Positions 19,190 to 35,675 of a stretch of 64,000 nucleotides of DNA are shown piece after piece. Numbering within the stretch: position 1 is the first letter of the stretch; every line of letters begins with the position of its first letter. The notes beneath the pieces are model-generated. The model was not told the DNA's origin and made no database searches. It worked only from the letters and a program-made list of their open reading frames with translations. Position numbers and translations under genes: made by a program. This DNA comes from Planctomycetaceae bacterium (lineage in GTDB: Bacteria > Planctomycetota > Planctomycetia > Planctomycetales > Planctomycetaceae), in contig JABURQ010000058.1 of NCBI GenBank assembly GCA_014762625.1, positions 51,066-115,065 on the forward strand, in the 5' to 3' direction.

Positions 19190-22100
19190 ATGCCGATTTC
19201 ATCGACCCGCGTCATTGAAACGACTGAAGACAGAAACTTTGGAGAGCTTGAGAGTACTGCTGAACTTCCGGATTTGACATCCATTCAAACTGATTCTTAC
19301 GCGCATTTTTTGCAGCTCGGCGTCGATACTAAAAGCCGCAAGAATCAGGGAATTGAGTCGATTCTGCGCGAGATCTTTCCCATCGAAAGCTACGATGGGC
19401 AGTACAAGCTGGAATACGTCAAGTACGAGCTCGGCAAGCCTCGCTACACCCCCATGGAATGTCGTCAGTTGCGACTGACTTACGGACGACCGTTCCGTGT
19501 CTGGATGAGGTTGAACAAAGAGCAGCCTGTCGAAGAGGAAGTCTATCTCGGCGACATGCCCATCATGCTCGGCGGTGGTGAATTTATCATCAACGGTTCC
19601 GAGCGCGTTGTGGTGAGTCAGTTGCATCGTTCTCCGGGTGTCGACTTTATGCGTGTCGATGAGCCGGGTGAGCGTCGGTCTTACTCGTGCCGCATCATTC
19701 CCGAGCGCGGCAGTTGGATCGAACTGGCGATGGGGAAAAAGGATACCTTGTCGGTGCGGATCGACCAGAGCGGTAAGTTTCCCGCTGTGACCTTGCTTCG
19801 CGCTATGGACGAGAAGTTTTCGTCTGACGCCGAACTGCTCAAGCTGTTCTACGACGTCGAGTCGACCAAGGTTCCCAAGCCGGCCGATGCTTCCAAAGTG
19901 GTCGGAATGTACGCCGCGGACCACGTGATCTTTCCGACCGGTCACGATCGTGTCGGAGAGTTCATTCTCGAAGCGGGTCAAACCGTGACGGAGTTGGCTG
20001 TCGAAGAGATGAACGACGCCAAGATCAAAGCATTCGATGCAATCGCCGCGGATGAGGATGTTCTGATTTTGAATACGCTGTTGGAAGACGGCACGAACAG
20101 TCACGAAGAGGCTCTGCTGAGAATTTATCAGCGTTTGCGTCCCGGAAATCCGCCGCAGTTGGAGAAGGCGAAAGATCTCTTTATCGAGAAGTTTTTCGAC
20201 GTCAATCGCTATCGGCTGGGTCGCGTTGGTCGTTTCCGCATCAATCGGAAGTTCGATCAGGATGTCCCAGACAACGAGATGATTCTGCGGCCGGAAGACT
20301 TCATCAATTCGATCCGATATCTGGTGCTGTTGCGTAAAGGAAGCGACGAAGCATATGTGGACGATATCGATAACCTTGGTAACCGTCGTTTGCGGACCAT
20401 CGACGAGCTGGGCTGCGACGAAATCCGTAAAGGCTTCCTGAAACTGCGTCGTACCGTCCAGGAGCGGATGAGCCTCAAGGACGTGGAGGAAATGACTCCT
20501 CGGACCCTCGTGAATCCGAAGAGTGTCTCGGCGTCGATCGAGTTCTTCTTCGGTCGCAGTGAGTTGTCTCAGGTGGTGGACCAGACCAACCCGCTCTCCA
20601 TGTTGACTCACGAACGCCGTTTGAGTGCTTTGGGGCCGGGTGGATTGAATCGTAAGCGTGCGGGCTTTGAGGTTCGCGACGTCCATATTTCTCACTACGG
20701 GCGTATTTGTCCGATTGAGACGCCGGAAGGGACGAACATCGGTTTGATTTCGTCGCTCAGTATCTTATCGCGCGTCGATGATTACGGCTTCCTGATTACA
20801 CCTTATCGAAAAGTCAACAACGCCAAGCTGACCGATGAGATCGAATGGTTGCGTGCCGACGAAGAATCGAACGTGCATGTCGCGCCGGCCGATACGATGG
20901 TTGAAAAAGGGAAGCTGGTTGAAGATCGCGTGTTGTGCCGTTATCGCAACGACGTGTTGTGGGTGACCGCCGATACAATCGAGTATATCGACTTGATCCC
21001 TAATCAGATGGTCGGGATCTCGGCGAGTCTGATTCCGTTCCTCGAACACGACGACGCGAACCGTGCGTTGATGGGTTCGAACATGCAGCGGCAGGCGGTT
21101 CCTCTGTTGAACGCCGAGCGTCCGCTCGTTGGGACCGGGATGGAATCCGCTGTCGCCGCTAACTCGGGGATGGTGATTACCGCCGAGCGTGCCGGCAAAG
21201 TGAATTATGTCGATGCCGATCGAATCGAAGTCGATGGGAAAAAATATCCGCTCCGAAAATACATGGGCCTAAACGAGCGGACTTGTTTGAATCAGAAGCC
21301 GCTGGTTTCGGTCGGAGACCGTGTGAAGCGGGGGCAGGTGCTTTGCGACTCTGCCGCCACACACAACGGCCATCTGGCTCTCGGGCGTAACGTGCTGGTT
21401 TCGTTCATGTCGTGGGAAGGCTACAACTACGAAGACGCGATCATTCTCTCCGAGCGACTGGTGAAAGACGACGTCTACACCTCGATTCATATCGATGAGT
21501 TTGACGTCGAAATTCGTGAAACCAAACTCGGTCGCGAAGAGTTTACTCGCGACATTCCGAACGTCAGCGAGAAGGCGCTGCGTCATCTCGATGACGAAGG
21601 GATCGTGCAGATCGGAACGAGCGTCGAGCCGGGCGACATTCTGGTCGGTAAGGTCTCCCCGAAAGCCAAGACCGAATTGACGCCTGAAGAGAAACTGCTG
21701 CACGCAATCTTCGGTCGCGCGGGTGAAGACGTGAAGAACGAATCTCTGGAGGTTCCTTCGGGAGTCGAGGGGATTGTGATTCACACCGAGAAGTTCGCCC
21801 GTCGCATGAGTCTTTCCGAACTCGAACGCAAGGCGTTCGACAAGAAGCTGAAGGAAGCCGAGCAGGAAGGGAATAAACTGGTTGCCGAGAAATTCCTCGA
21901 GTTCCTGGCCGAATTCGAGAAAGTACTCGGGCGTAAAATGCAGGACGACGACGGTCGCAACATCAAAGAAATTGACGATCACAAATTCCTGTATGAGTAC
22001 GCCGAGCGGTTCCCGTCAACCGTCGAGGATCTGGAACTGCGATCGCCGCAGAAGCAGGCCGACTTGCGTAAGCTGATGAAGGATTCGTGGGAAACGGTCG

Positions 22101-22906
22101 ACGAAGCGATTGACGCCCGCGATCAGAAAATCAACAGCATGAAGCGGGGCGACGAACTCCCCAGCGGCGTGCTGCAAATGGTGAAAATTTACGTCGCCTC
22201 GAAACGTCAGATTTCGGTCGGTGACAAAATGGCCGGTCGCCACGGTAACAAAGGGGTGATTTCCAAAGTCCTCCCGGAAGAGGATATGCCTTTCCTGGAA
22301 GACGGAACTCCGGTCGACATCATTCTCAACCCGCTCGGCGTGCCGAGCCGTATGAATGTCGGTCAGATTCTGGAAACGCACCTCGGTTGGGCCGCGTCGA
22401 AACTCGGATTTTCCGCAATTTGTCCCGTCTTCGACGGAGCGTCTGAAGAAGCAATTCACAACGCTCTCGAAGAAGCCGGTCTGCCCCCGGAAGGCAAAAG
22501 CGTTCTGTACGACGGGCGTACTGGAGAACCGTTCGAGCAACGGGTAACAGTCGGCATGATTTACATGCTGAAACTGCACCACTTGGTCGATGACAAGGTT
22601 CACGCTCGTGCTACCGGACCTTACTCTCTCATCACGCAACAGCCGCTGGGTGGTAAGGCCCGCTTCGGTGGTCAGCGATTTGGAGAGATGGAAGTGTGGG
22701 CTCTCGAAGCGTACGGAGCCGCCTACATTCTGCAGGAATTGTTGACGGTGAAGAGTGACGACGTGGAAGGCCGAACCAAAATTTACGAATCAATGGTCAA
22801 AGGCGAAAATACACTCGAAGCGGGGACTCCCGCCAGCTTCGATGTGCTCATGAACGAAATTCGTGGGTTGTGCCTGAATATGCAGCTTGAAAAATCTGCG
22901 AACTGA
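19190..22906 (+). CDS. rpoB: DNA-directed RNA polymerase subunit beta
   Basis: 1238 aa; [65 protein letters not shown]. Confidence 0.98.
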   Translation: MPISSTRVIETTEDRNFGELESTAELPDLTSIQTDSYAHFLQLGVDTKSRKNQGIESILREIFPIESYDGQYKLEYVKYELGKPRYTPMECRQLRLTYGRPFRVWMRLNKEQPVEEEVYLGDMPIMLGGGEFIINGSERVVVSQLHRSPGVDFMRVDEPGERRSYSCRIIPERGSWIELAMGKKDTLSVRIDQSGKFPAVTLLRAMDEKFSSDAELLKLFYDVESTKVPKPADASKVVGMYAADHVIFPTGHDRVGEFILEAGQTVTELAVEEMNDAKIKAFDAIAADEDVLILNTLLEDGTNSHEEALLRIYQRLRPGNPPQLEKAKDLFIEKFFDVNRYRLGRVGRFRINRKFDQDVPDNEMILRPEDFINSIRYLVLLRKGSDEAYVDDIDNLGNRRLRTIDELGCDEIRKGFLKLRRTVQERMSLKDVEEMTPRTLVNPKSVSASIEFFFGRSELSQVVDQTNPLSMLTHERRLSALGPGGLNRKRAGFEVRDVHISHYGRICPIETPEGTNIGLISSLSILSRVDDYGFLITPYRKVNNAKLTDEIEWLRADEESNVHVAPADTMVEKGKLVEDRVLCRYRNDVLWVTADTIEYIDLIPNQMVGISASLIPFLEHDDANRALMGSNMQRQAVPLLNAERPLVGTGMESAVAANSGMVITAERAGKVNYVDADRIEVDGKKYPLRKYMGLNERTCLNQKPLVSVGDRVKRGQVLCDSAATHNGHLALGRNVLVSFMSWEGYNYEDAIILSERLVKDDVYTSIHIDEFDVEIRETKLGREEFTRDIPNVSEKALRHLDDEGIVQIGTSVEPGDILVGKVSPKAKTELTPEEKLLHAIFGRAGEDVKNESLEVPSGVEGIVIHTEKFARRMSLSELERKAFDKKLKEAEQEGNKLVAEKFLEFLAEFEKVLGRKMQDDDGRNIKEIDDHKFLYEYAERFPSTVEDLELRSPQKQADLRKLMKDSWETVDEAIDARDQKINSMKRGDELPSGVLQMVKIYVASKRQISVGDKMAGRHGNKGVISKVLPEEDMPFLEDGTPVDIILNPLGVPSRMNVGQILETHLGWAASKLGFSAICPVFDGASEEAIHNALEEAGLPPEGKSVLYDGRTGEPFEQRVTVGMIYMLKLHHLVDDKVHARATGPYSLITQQPLGGKARFGGQRFGEMEVWALEAYGAAYILQELLTVKSDDVEGRTKIYESMVKGENTLEAGTPASFDVLMNEIRGLCLNMQLEKSAN

Positions 22907-22984
22907 TGACCCCTGTGCTTTGATGTGAAGAGCCCCGGCCCGACGGGTTGGAGAGTTCGACATCACCACAAAGGAGCGTGTGAA

Positions 22985-27295
<4,311 letters not shown>

Positions 27296-27369
27296 TCGCT
27301 CCCTCTGTTTGGAGTGGGTTCACAGATAGTTGAGGGCGGAATCGGTCGAAAATGGCCGGTTCCGGTCGC

Positions 27370-27398
27370 TTGACGTCCCGAAACTCAGCGGATACATT
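27370..27398 (+). promoter_or_regulatory. Candidate promoter for rpsL-rpsG
   Basis: TTGACG-N17-TACATT in the rpoC-rpsL gap. Confidence 0.55.
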
Positions 27399-27475
27399 GC
27401 TGAATTCCTTATTTTCCGTGTTTGGAACCGGAAAATCGACGGGGCAGAAATAGTTCCTACAAAGTCAACGATTCC

Positions 27476-27847
27476 ATGCCAACGATAAATCAACTGATTC
27501 GCAAACCGCGAAAAATTCAGAAATCCAAGACGAAAACTCCTCTGCTGGAAGGGTGCCCGCAGAAGCGCGGCGTCTGCCTGCAGGTGAAAACAGTCACACC
27601 GAAGAAGCCGAATTCGGCTCTGCGTAAGGTGGCTCGTGTTCGTCTTTCCAACGGGAAAGAGCTGACCGCTTATATTCCGGGTGAAGGACATAACCTGCAG
27701 GAACACAGTATTGTACTGGTTCGCGGCGGTCGTGTTCGCGACTTGCCGGGGGTTCGATACAAGATCGTTCGCGGTAAACTCGATACGCTGGGTGTCGACG
27801 GACGAAAACAGGCACGTAGCCGTTACGGTCAAAAACGAGCCAAGTAA
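27476..27847 (+). CDS. rpsL: 30S ribosomal protein S12
   Basis: [51 protein letters not shown]. Confidence 0.97.
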   Translation: MPTINQLIRKPRKIQKSKTKTPLLEGCPQKRGVCLQVKTVTPKKPNSALRKVARVRLSNGKELTAYIPGEGHNLQEHSIVLVRGGRVRDLPGVRYKIVRGKLDTLGVDGRKQARSRYGQKRAK

Positions 27848-27911
27848 TTTTGAGAGGTATTGTTGATTTCCGTGAGGCGGGAATCTCTCTCTATTTTCAA
27901 TACAGACAAAT

Positions 27912-27925
27912 GGGGCCGCGGCCCC
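27912..27925 (+). promoter_or_regulatory. 14-nt hairpin upstream of rpsG (start-proximal hairpin series)
   Basis: GGGGC-CGCG-GCCCC, 18 nt before ATG. Confidence 0.5.
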
Positions 27926-27943
27926 GCCTGAGGATTTGCCGGA

Positions 27944-28417
27944 ATGGCTAAACGATTCACTGCCAGCCAGACTCAACTGATGCCGGACGCGCGGTTTGGC
28001 TCCAAATTGGCGTCCAAGTTTATCAACTGCCTGATGCTCGACGGTAAGAAGTCCGTTGCGGAACGCGTTTTCTACAACGCCCTCGAAATTCTCGATGAGA
28101 AAGTTCCCGACGAATCACCGATTGAGGTGTTCGAACAGGCCGTCGAAAACGTCAAACCGTCCATCGAAGTCCGGTCGAAGCGTGTGGGGGGGGCGACTTA
28201 TCAGGTTCCGATGCCCGTTCATTCCCGACGACAACAGTCGTTGTCCATTCGCTGGATTCTCGAAGCCTGTCGCAGCAAAAAGGGGCGACCGATGCACGAG
28301 CGTCTGGCGGAAGAGTTGTTGGCCGCCTACAAGCGAGAAGGGGCCTCAATGAGTAAGCGGGAACAGATTCACCGCATGGCCGAAGCGAACAAGGCGTTTG
28401 CTCACTTCGCTTGGTGA
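27944..28417 (+). CDS. rpsG: 30S ribosomal protein S7
   Basis: [47 protein letters not shown]. Confidence 0.97.
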   Translation: MAKRFTASQTQLMPDARFGSKLASKFINCLMLDGKKSVAERVFYNALEILDEKVPDESPIEVFEQAVENVKPSIEVRSKRVGGATYQVPMPVHSRRQQSLSIRWILEACRSKKGRPMHERLAEELLAAYKREGASMSKREQIHRMAEANKAFAHFAW

Positions 28418-28436
28418 TCTTAAAACAAATCACAAT

Positions 28437-28479
28437 AGACGCGGGAATGCCGGGAAGGTGTTTCGGCGTCTTTTTTTTT
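28437..28479 (+). terminator. Rho-independent terminator after rpsG
   Basis: AGACGC...GCGTCT followed by an uninterrupted T run. Confidence 0.75.
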
Positions 28480-28675
28480 AGAGTGGCGTTCATTCGTCTG
28501 TCACAGTTTTGAAGGGTTGCGAAGAATCTGCTCCGCGTCGAACTGCATCGACGAACCTTGAGGTTTGCCTGCTTCGTTTTCCTCGATCAGATGATTCTCA
28601 CGATTTCAAAACAGGGACATACCCACGAACACCACTCTTGTTTGAATTCCAAATTGAAAGAATTGAAACAACTCA

Positions 28676-30766
28676 ATGAGCCACGCTATCGAAGACATTC
28701 GAAACATCGGGATTGTTGCCCATATTGATGCCGGTAAAACAACGACGACCGAACGCATTCTGTTCTACAGCGGCGCGTCGCATCGCATGGGGAATGTGGA
28801 CGAGGGGAACACAATCACCGACTTCGATTCGGAAGAATCACAACGCGGCATCACGATCTATTCCGCTGCGATCACCTGTCGATGGAAAGGCAAAACGATC
28901 AACCTGATCGATACGCCGGGGCATGTGGACTTTACGGCGGAGGTCGAACGGTCGCTGCGGGTGCTCGACGGGGCGGTGGTTGTATTCTCTGCGGTGGAAG
29001 GCGTGGAGGCTCAGAGCGAAACGGTCTGGCGTCAGGCCGATCACTACGAAGTTCCGCGCATCTGTTTTATCAACAAAATGGATCGGGTGGGGGCTGACTT
29101 TCATCGGGTCCTGGATCAGATGCGGAAACGCCTGTCGGCGAAACCGCTCCCTTTGCAGATCCCGATCGGCGAAGGATCCACCGGAGCGAAACCCTTTGAG
29201 GGAATTATCGATCTCATCGAAATGAAAGCCCTGTACTTCGATCCGGAATCGAAGGGGCAGAACTATGACGTTCGCGAGATTCCCGAGGAGATGCGGGAGG
29301 ATGCCGTCCTCTGGAGAGGAAATCTTCTCGATGAGCTCGCTGTCCTCGACGACGACGTGGCGGTCGAGTATTTGGAAAATGAGGACTTGCCCACTGAGAC
29401 GATTCTCAAATTGCTTCGACAAGGCACCCTCTCGGGAGAAATTCGACCGACGTATTGCGGATCATCGCTCGATTACACGGGGATCCAGCCTCTTCTGAAC
29501 GGTGTCGCTGATTTCCTGCCGAGTCCCCTCGATCGTCCCGCCATTCAGGGGATCAATCCGAATCCGAAAAAGGGAGAAGATGCAAAACTGGAGCGTCATC
29601 CCGATCCTGAGGAGCCGTTCTGCGGCTTGATCTTCAAAATTGTCGCCGAACAGCATGCCGATTTCTACTTCTTGCGGGTGTACTCGGGAACGCTGAAATC
29701 GGGATCGCGGATGATCAATCCCCGGACCGGCAAGAAAGAGCTGATCAGTCAGCTCTGGAGAATTCAGGCGGGAACGCGGGAGAAACTGGAAACCGATTTC
29801 GTCGAAGCCGGGGATATCATCGGGCTGATCGGACCGAAAGATTCCGTCACCGGGGATACGCTTTGCGATCAGAAGCAGCAGATCATTCTGGAGACGATTA
29901 CGTTTCCGGAAACGGTGATTTCGATGGCTGTCGAGCCTGATTCTTCGGCGGAACGAAAGAAGCTGGAAGATGTGCTGTTACGGCTCGCCAGGCAAGACCC
30001 GACTTTTGATGCCCGGGTCAGTGAAGATACCGGCCAGACCATCATCAGCGGCATGGGCGAACTTCACCTGGAGGTGATTCGGCATCGGATGGAACGGGAT
30101 TTCGGCCTGAAGGTCAAGATTCATAAGCCCCGCGTCAGTTATCGTGAAAGCATCAAGAAGGCGGCGGAAGCGGAAGGGGTCTTCGAACGCCAGACGGCGG
30201 GAGAGACTCAATATGCCAAAGTGAAGGTCAAGGCCGAGCCTTACGACGGGGAAGAGCGGATTCACGTGGTGAACAAGTTAAAACCGGGGTATGTGTCTAA
30301 GGAATTGACGTCGCTGATCCTGCAATCGATCGAGGAAGAGGCGAATGCCGGCGGCAGCCTGGGGTATCCGTTGATGAAAGTTCAATTGACCCTGCTGGAC
30401 GTCGACTTTCGCGAGGGAGAAACGACCGATGTCGCGGCTCAAGCGGCCGCAAATCAGGGAGTTCGTAAGGCGTTAGAGGCAGGCGGTATGATGCTGCTGG
30501 AGCCGATTATGAAGCTCGAAGTCGTGACGCCTCAAGACTTTGTGGGAGGTGTCCAGGGAGACTTGAACACGAGGCAGGCTCAGATTCACAGCGCCGAAGC
30601 GGAAGGGGAACTCTACCGAATCACCGCCGAGGTTCCCCTCGCGCGCATGTTCGGCTATTCGACCGATATTCGCAGCATGTCGCAGGGACGCGCCAGTTAT
30701 TCGATGGAGCCGATGAAGTACGAGCCGGCGCCGCAGTCGGTCGTCGATCAGATGCTGGGGAATTAG
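28676..30766 (+). CDS. fusA: Elongation factor G, divergent domain IV
   Basis: [48 protein letters not shown]; domain IV has AGETQYAK where canonical EF-G has GGRGQYG. Confidence 0.93.
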   Translation: MSHAIEDIRNIGIVAHIDAGKTTTTERILFYSGASHRMGNVDEGNTITDFDSEESQRGITIYSAAITCRWKGKTINLIDTPGHVDFTAEVERSLRVLDGAVVVFSAVEGVEAQSETVWRQADHYEVPRICFINKMDRVGADFHRVLDQMRKRLSAKPLPLQIPIGEGSTGAKPFEGIIDLIEMKALYFDPESKGQNYDVREIPEEMREDAVLWRGNLLDELAVLDDDVAVEYLENEDLPTETILKLLRQGTLSGEIRPTYCGSSLDYTGIQPLLNGVADFLPSPLDRPAIQGINPNPKKGEDAKLERHPDPEEPFCGLIFKIVAEQHADFYFLRVYSGTLKSGSRMINPRTGKKELISQLWRIQAGTREKLETDFVEAGDIIGLIGPKDSVTGDTLCDQKQQIILETITFPETVISMAVEPDSSAERKKLEDVLLRLARQDPTFDARVSEDTGQTIISGMGELHLEVIRHRMERDFGLKVKIHKPRVSYRESIKKAAEAEGVFERQTAGETQYAKVKVKAEPYDGEERIHVVNKLKPGYVSKELTSLILQSIEEEANAGGSLGYPLMKVQLTLLDVDFREGETTDVAAQAAANQGVRKALEAGGMMLLEPIMKLEVVTPQDFVGGVQGDLNTRQAQIHSAEAEGELYRITAEVPLARMFGYSTDIRSMSQGRASYSMEPMKYEPAPQSVVDQMLGN

Positions 30767-30859
30767 GGAATTTGGGTTACGAATTCGGCGGATCTTGCGT
30801 CCTGGAAAAAAAAGCGAAAAAAGTGGTGGAAACTAGAGGCAAAAGAGGTTCCGCCTTTG

Positions 30860-30888
30860 TTGACAAATGGGGCAGAGCCTCGTAATCT
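30860..30888 (+). promoter_or_regulatory. Candidate S10-operon promoter
   Basis: TTGACA-N17-TAATCT, about 80 nt before rpsJ. Confidence 0.65.
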
Positions 30889-30970
30889 GTCTCGTTCCCC
30901 CGGAAGTTGAACGATCAACGTCTCGGGAATTATCTGTGTTTTAATACTCACTGCTGGAAGGAAAATCGGA

Positions 30971-31297
30971 GTGGCCACTGCTGTTCAGGAATGTATTCGC
31001 ATCCGTATGGAAGCCTACGATCATGTTGTGTTGGATCAGTCGGCTTCAAAGATTGTGGATACGGCCAAGCGCACTGGTTCCGTGGTTCACGGGCCCGTTC
31101 CGTTGCCGACCCGCATTGAGCGTTATACCGTGCTGAGAAGTCCGCACGTGAATAAAAAGTCGCGAGAACAGTTTGAGATCCGCACTCATAAGCGGCTCGT
31201 CGATATCGTGCAGCCGACTGGAAAAACCATCGATGCTTTGAATAAGCTTTCGTTGCCGGCGGGTGTTGATATTAAAATTAAAGCGACCGCGGGCTAA
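30971..31297 (+). CDS. rpsJ: 30S ribosomal protein S10 (GTG start)
   Basis: [70 protein letters not shown]. Confidence 0.97.
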   Translation: MATAVQECIRIRMEAYDHVVLDQSASKIVDTAKRTGSVVHGPVPLPTRIERYTVLRSPHVNKKSREQFEIRTHKRLVDIVQPTGKTIDALNKLSLPAGVDIKIKATAG

Positions 31298-31484
31298 GTA
31301 GCCGCGGTCAGGACTCGGGTTTGACGCTTCGGTGGTTGGTGCTCTCTTAGGAAGCCCGCTGCCGATCGGAATGTGTTCCGGATCAAGCGTTTCCGAGAAA
31401 ACTGTTTGAGCGAATGTGCCAGTCGCCGTTTGTGCGATCGGGTTATCGAAATATCGAGGGAACTCTGTTACTGGAGTTGCAGGC

Positions 31485-32177
31485 ATGCCTGTCGGATTAG
31501 TTGGTACAAAGGTCGGTATGACCCGCGTTTTCGATGAGGAAGGGAATACGGTTCCCGTCACCGTCGTGAAGGTGGATTCGTGTCGCGTGTTGCAGGTGAA
31601 GACTGTCGAATCCGACGGTTACGAGGCTGTGCAGCTCGGGTTCGGCGAGAAGCCGCGGCGGTTGGCCGCTCGTAGTGAGCGGGGGCATGTGGCGGCTCTC
31701 AGTAGTAAGCGGCAAAAAGCCCGGCAACAGGCTGGTGTCGATGTTGTGCCGAAGGCGGAATGCGAGCCGGCACGTGTGGTTAAAGAGTTTCGGACCGATG
31801 GTGAAGAGCACGGTCTCGAAGTCGGCCAGGAAGTTGGGGTGTCGGTGTTCGCCGATGTCGCCTTCGTCGATGTGGTTGGAGTGAGTAAAGGTCGCGGGAC
31901 GGCAGGTGTGATGAAGCGTCACAACTTTTCAGGTCAGCGGGCAACTCACGGTGTGAACAAGGTTCACCGCCACGGTGGTTCGATTGGTATGTCGGCCGAT
32001 CCTTCTCGCGTTCTGAAAGGGACGCGGATGGCGGGTCAGTACGGTAATGCGAAAGCAACGGTCCGTCATCTGAAACTTGTTAAGGTTGATGAGGAAAATA
32101 ATCTGTTGCTCGTGAAGGGCGGAGTGCCCGGCCCGAACGGCGCGGATGTTGTGGTTCGTCAGACAAACAAAACATAA
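31485..32177 (+). CDS. rplC: 50S ribosomal protein L3
   Basis: MPVGLVGTKVGMTRVFDEEG...GVMKRHNFSGQRATHGV..HRHGGSIGMSADPSRVLKGTRMAGQYGN. Confidence 0.96.
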   Translation: MPVGLVGTKVGMTRVFDEEGNTVPVTVVKVDSCRVLQVKTVESDGYEAVQLGFGEKPRRLAARSERGHVAALSSKRQKARQQAGVDVVPKAECEPARVVKEFRTDGEEHGLEVGQEVGVSVFADVAFVDVVGVSKGRGTAGVMKRHNFSGQRATHGVNKVHRHGGSIGMSADPSRVLKGTRMAGQYGNAKATVRHLKLVKVDEENNLLLVKGGVPGPNGADVVVRQTNKT

Positions 32178-32235
32178 GTCCCATAGAAGTCGCTGAAGCG
32201 TTCTTCTCAGGTCAGGAAATTGGAGAAACTGGATC

Positions 32236-32880
32236 ATGGCCTCCATTCCGGTTTACGATCAACAAGGAAAAGAAGTTGGCAGCCACGATGTGGATCCGGC
32301 GGATATTTCCAAAGATATCAATAAGCAGTTGCTGCATGACGCGGTTGTCATGTATCAGCGAAACAGGCGCCAGGGAACTGCCTCGACCAAGTCTCGCGGC
32401 ATGGTTTCCGGGACCAATAAAAAGCTTTACCGCCAGAAGGGGACGGGGAATGCCCGTGCCGGCGGGAAGCGGACGAATATTCGTCGCGGCGGTGGTCATA
32501 CCTTCGCCAAAACTGCGATCGACTTCAGCTATTCGATGCCGAAGAAGGCGGTTCGCCTGGCGACTCGTATGGCGTTGCGAAGCAAAGTGGAAGACGAACA
32601 GGTCAAGCTGCTGGATGGATTGACGCTGGCGGAGTTCAAGACCAAGCCGGTGGCTGATTTGTTGAAGGCGCTCGGGTTGAGCGGCTCTTCCGTCTTGCTC
32701 GTAGTTCCCGAGTATGATGCCGTCGTTTATCGTTCGTCGCGAAACATTGAAGGGCTGAAAGTTCTGCCGGTGGCGGAATTGAATGCCTACGACCTTCTTC
32801 GTCAACGCAATCTGCTGGTCGTGAAGTCGGCTCTCGAGTCGTTCGTCGGTCAGGCGGAAGCCGTTGGTGCGGAAGCGTAA
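32236..32880 (+). CDS. rplD: 50S ribosomal protein L4
   Basis: RQGTASTKSRGMVSGTNKKLYRQKGTGNARAGGKRTNIRRGGGHTF. Confidence 0.96.
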   Translation: MASIPVYDQQGKEVGSHDVDPADISKDINKQLLHDAVVMYQRNRRQGTASTKSRGMVSGTNKKLYRQKGTGNARAGGKRTNIRRGGGHTFAKTAIDFSYSMPKKAVRLATRMALRSKVEDEQVKLLDGLTLAEFKTKPVADLLKALGLSGSSVLLVVPEYDAVVYRSSRNIEGLKVLPVAELNAYDLLRQRNLLVVKSALESFVGQAEAVGAEA

Positions 32881-32960
32881 TTGAAATTGTTCAGAGATTG
32901 AGGCGGGTCGCTTGAGCGGCCTGCGAATTGAAACAGACACTGGCATTGAGGAGTCGGCTG

Positions 32961-33269
32961 ATGGCCGTCAATCGTCAACATGGAGTTCAACTTGAGCCTT
33001 ACCAGGTCATTCTGCGACCGCTGGTGACGGAGAAGGGGACTCACCTGTCAGAAAAATATAATTCCTACACCTTTCGCGTGCATCCGCTCGCCTCGAAAGA
33101 GGATATTCGGAAGGCCGTCGAGGAGTTGTGGGACGTGCGGGTGGTGAAAGTGAATACGCAAACCCGCAAAGGCAAGCCGCGTCGTCATCGGATGGCGTTT
33201 GGTTACACCAAAGACTGGAAAAAGGCAATTGTGACTCTGCATGACGACGATCGCATCTCGTTCTTCTAG
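32961..33269 (+). CDS. rplW: 50S ribosomal protein L23
   Basis: LEPYQVILRPLVTEKGTHLSEKYNSYTFRVHPLASKEDIRKAVEELW. Confidence 0.95.
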   Translation: MAVNRQHGVQLEPYQVILRPLVTEKGTHLSEKYNSYTFRVHPLASKEDIRKAVEELWDVRVVKVNTQTRKGKPRRHRMAFGYTKDWKKAIVTLHDDDRISFF

Positions 33270-33337
33270 AAGATCGGGCGGTTCCGTCGAGAGTTGGGTT
33301 CGTTGTTGCAGTAAATAAGACCACAGCAGGTTGAATC

Positions 33338-34192
33338 ATGGGTATTCGTTATTACAAGCCGACAAGCGCCGGACGACGCAATGCGTCGGTCAGCGACTTT
33401 GCGGAAATTACGGATCGTAAAAAGAAGCCCGAAAGAACGTTGCTCAAGCGATTGCGTCGCAGCGGCGGTCGAAACTTTCAGGGTAAGATTACGGTTCGTC
33501 ATCGAGGCGGCGGGCACAAGCGTCTGTACCGTATGATTGACTTCCGTCGTAACAAGGACGGAATCCCCGCCACGGTCAAGTCGGTCGAATACGATCCTAA
33601 TCGATCGGCACGGATTGCTCTGTTGCATTACGCCGACGGTGAAAAGCGATACATCCTGGCTCCACAGGGGCTGAAAGCGGGAGACAAGGTCGAAAGCGGC
33701 GAAAAGGTCGATGCCAACATCGGTAACGCCATGCCTCTCTCGGCAATTCCGCTGAGTACCAGTATTCATAATATTGAGTTGTATCCCGGTCGCGGCGGCC
33801 AATTGTGTCGTTCCGCCGGTTGTGAAGCGATTCTCAATGCCCGTGAAAAGGGTTGGGCTCAAATCACGCTGCCTTCCGGCGAAGTTCGTCGTGTGCCGGC
33901 ATCGTGTCGAGCTACTGTGGGAGTGATTGGCAATTCGGAGCACAGTTCGATTCGGATTGGGAAAGCTGGTCGTAAGCGTTGGTTGGGGCGTCGTCCTCAC
34001 GTGCGTGGTACGGTGATGAACCCGGTCGCTCACCCGATGGGTGGTGGTGAAGGTCGGACTGCGGGTGGTCGTCATCCTTGTAGTCCAACCGGAAAGCTGG
34101 CCAAGGGGGGCCGCACTCGCAAGAAGCGAAAAGCATCCTCGAAGGCAATTATTCGCCGACGTCGATCGCGTCGTTACGGCTTGTTGAAATAG
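33338..34192 (+). CDS. rplB: 50S ribosomal protein L2
   Basis: [25 protein letters not shown]...[37 protein letters not shown]. Confidence 0.97.
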   Translation: MGIRYYKPTSAGRRNASVSDFAEITDRKKKPERTLLKRLRRSGGRNFQGKITVRHRGGGHKRLYRMIDFRRNKDGIPATVKSVEYDPNRSARIALLHYADGEKRYILAPQGLKAGDKVESGEKVDANIGNAMPLSAIPLSTSIHNIELYPGRGGQLCRSAGCEAILNAREKGWAQITLPSGEVRRVPASCRATVGVIGNSEHSSIRIGKAGRKRWLGRRPHVRGTVMNPVAHPMGGGEGRTAGGRHPCSPTGKLAKGGRTRKKRKASSKAIIRRRRSRRYGLLK

Positions 34193-34283
34193 ACTTCGCA
34201 GAGAACACATTCATTGGCCGGTAGGTTGAACATCCGGTCGATCGCAGATATTCGGATTTATCCAGCAAACACGAGGACACATC

Positions 34284-34553
34284 ATGGGGCGTTCATTAAA
34301 AAAGGGGCCGTTTGTTGACCCCAAGCTCCTGAAAAAAGTTGAAAAAGCGAATTCAACTGGAGACAAGCAGCCGATCAAAACCTGGGCGCGTGCATCGACG
34401 ATCACTCCCGAGTTTATCGGTCTGACGTTTCTGGTACATAACGGTCGTCAGCATCTGAACGTCTATGTGACGGAAGAGATGGTGGGTCACAAGTTGGGAG
34501 AGTTTGCTCCGACGCGAACTTTCAAGGGGCACGGGGCCAAGGGCGGTCGTTAA
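34284..34553 (+). CDS. rpsS: 30S ribosomal protein S19
   Basis: [74 protein letters not shown]. Confidence 0.97.
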   Translation: MGRSLKKGPFVDPKLLKKVEKANSTGDKQPIKTWARASTITPEFIGLTFLVHNGRQHLNVYVTEEMVGHKLGEFAPTRTFKGHGAKGGR

Positions 34554-34587
34554 GAGAAATCAAACGTTCGAAGGGTTCGAGTGTCGG

Positions 34588-34603
34588 ATTCTTCGGTGAG
34601 AAT
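34588..34603 (+). promoter_or_regulatory. Hairpin upstream of rplV (start-proximal hairpin series)
   Basis: ATTCT-tcggtg-AGAAT, 18 nt before ATG. Confidence 0.4.
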
Positions 34604-34621
34604 TGGCAGGAGTCAATCATC

Positions 34622-34963
34622 ATGGCAGTTGTTAAGGCAACCCACAAATTCGCTCGGATTTCACCGACCAAGGTGCGTCCGTTCGCGGATCTGATTCGAG
34701 GCAAAACGACCGAAGAGGCACTCGATGCCTTGAGGTTTCTGCCGAATCGTGGGGCTCGCATGTTGGAAAAAGTGTTGTCGTCGGCGATTGCCAATGCGGA
34801 AGATCGCGGAGCTCGTAACGTGATGAACTTGAAGGTTAAGCTGGCCCAGGTCGATGGTGGCCCTTCCTTTAAGCGGTTTCAACCACGGGCACGCGGGATG
34901 GCGACGCCAATCATCAAGCGGATGGCACACATTCACGTCGGTGTGGAAGCACCGGAACTGTAA
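34622..34963 (+). CDS. rplV: 50S ribosomal protein L22
   Basis: KFARISPTKVRPFADLIRGKTTEEALDALRFLPNRGARMLEKVLSSAIANAE. Confidence 0.96.
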   Translation: MAVVKATHKFARISPTKVRPFADLIRGKTTEEALDALRFLPNRGARMLEKVLSSAIANAEDRGARNVMNLKVKLAQVDGGPSFKRFQPRARGMATPIIKRMAHIHVGVEAPEL

Positions 34964-35015
34964 AAGAACAATTTCGCAATTTATTGCATCGCAGAATCGA
35001 TAAGGTCAGATAGAC

Positions 35016-35675
35016 ATGGGTCAGAAAATTAATCCCACAGGATTCCGGATCGGAGTCCACGAAGGCTGGCGCAGTCGCTGGTACGCTCCCAAACGTGAGT
35101 TCGGGGACCTGTTGGGCGAAGACTTCAAGATTCGCAACTTTATCAAAACGAAATACAAATTCGCCGAAATTCCCCGCGTGGAAATCGAGCGAACCCGGGA
35201 TCAGGTTGTGGTGCATCTGCAAACTGCACGACCGGGAATCATCATCGGGCGGAAAGGTCAGGAAGTCGATCGGCTCAAAGCGGAGCTGGAAGATTTGACC
35301 GGACGTCGGATGGAGTTGAAGATTGTTGAAATTAATAACCCGGGGCGCAACGCCGTCTTGGTTGCCGAAAAAATCGCACAGCAACTCGCCAAACGCGGAA
35401 GCTTTCGTCGTACGATCAAGCGGACGCTTGATGAAGTGATGGAAGCGGGTGCTGAAGGAGTGAAAGTGCAGTTGTCGGGTCGATTGGGTGGGGCCGAAAT
35501 GTGCCGTACCGAAAAGGCTGCCAGAGGATCGATTCCTCTCTCGACACTTCGGCGTCACATCGATTACGGCTTGGCGGAATCCAAAACCGCTCAAGGCATC
35601 ATCGGTGTGAAGGTTTGGATTGATTTAGGAAACTACCCAGAATTTGAGGAGTCGGCCAATGGCTCTGATGCCTAG
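35016..35675 (+). CDS. rpsC: 30S ribosomal protein S3
   Basis: MGQKINPTGFRIGVHEGWRSRWYA..IIIGRKGQEVDRLKAEL. Confidence 0.97.
   Translation: MGQKINPTGFRIGVHEGWRSRWYAPKREFGDLLGEDFKIRNFIKTKYKFAEIPRVEIERTRDQVVVHLQTARPGIIIGRKGQEVDRLKAELEDLTGRRMELKIVEINNPGRNAVLVAEKIAQQLAKRGSFRRTIKRTLDEVMEAGAEGVKVQLSGRLGGAEMCRTEKAARGSIPLSTLRRHIDYGLAESKTAQGIIGVKVWIDLGNYPEFEESANGSDA

Noticed and set aside
19199-20695. 498-aa minus-strand ORF
   Set aside because: Antisense to rpoB; same mirror-ORF artefact.
20530-20720. Possible rifampicin-resistance signature in RpoB
   Set aside because: Key residues (Q513, D516, H526, S531 equivalents) are present; the other differences look lineage-specific and I cannot assign resistance.
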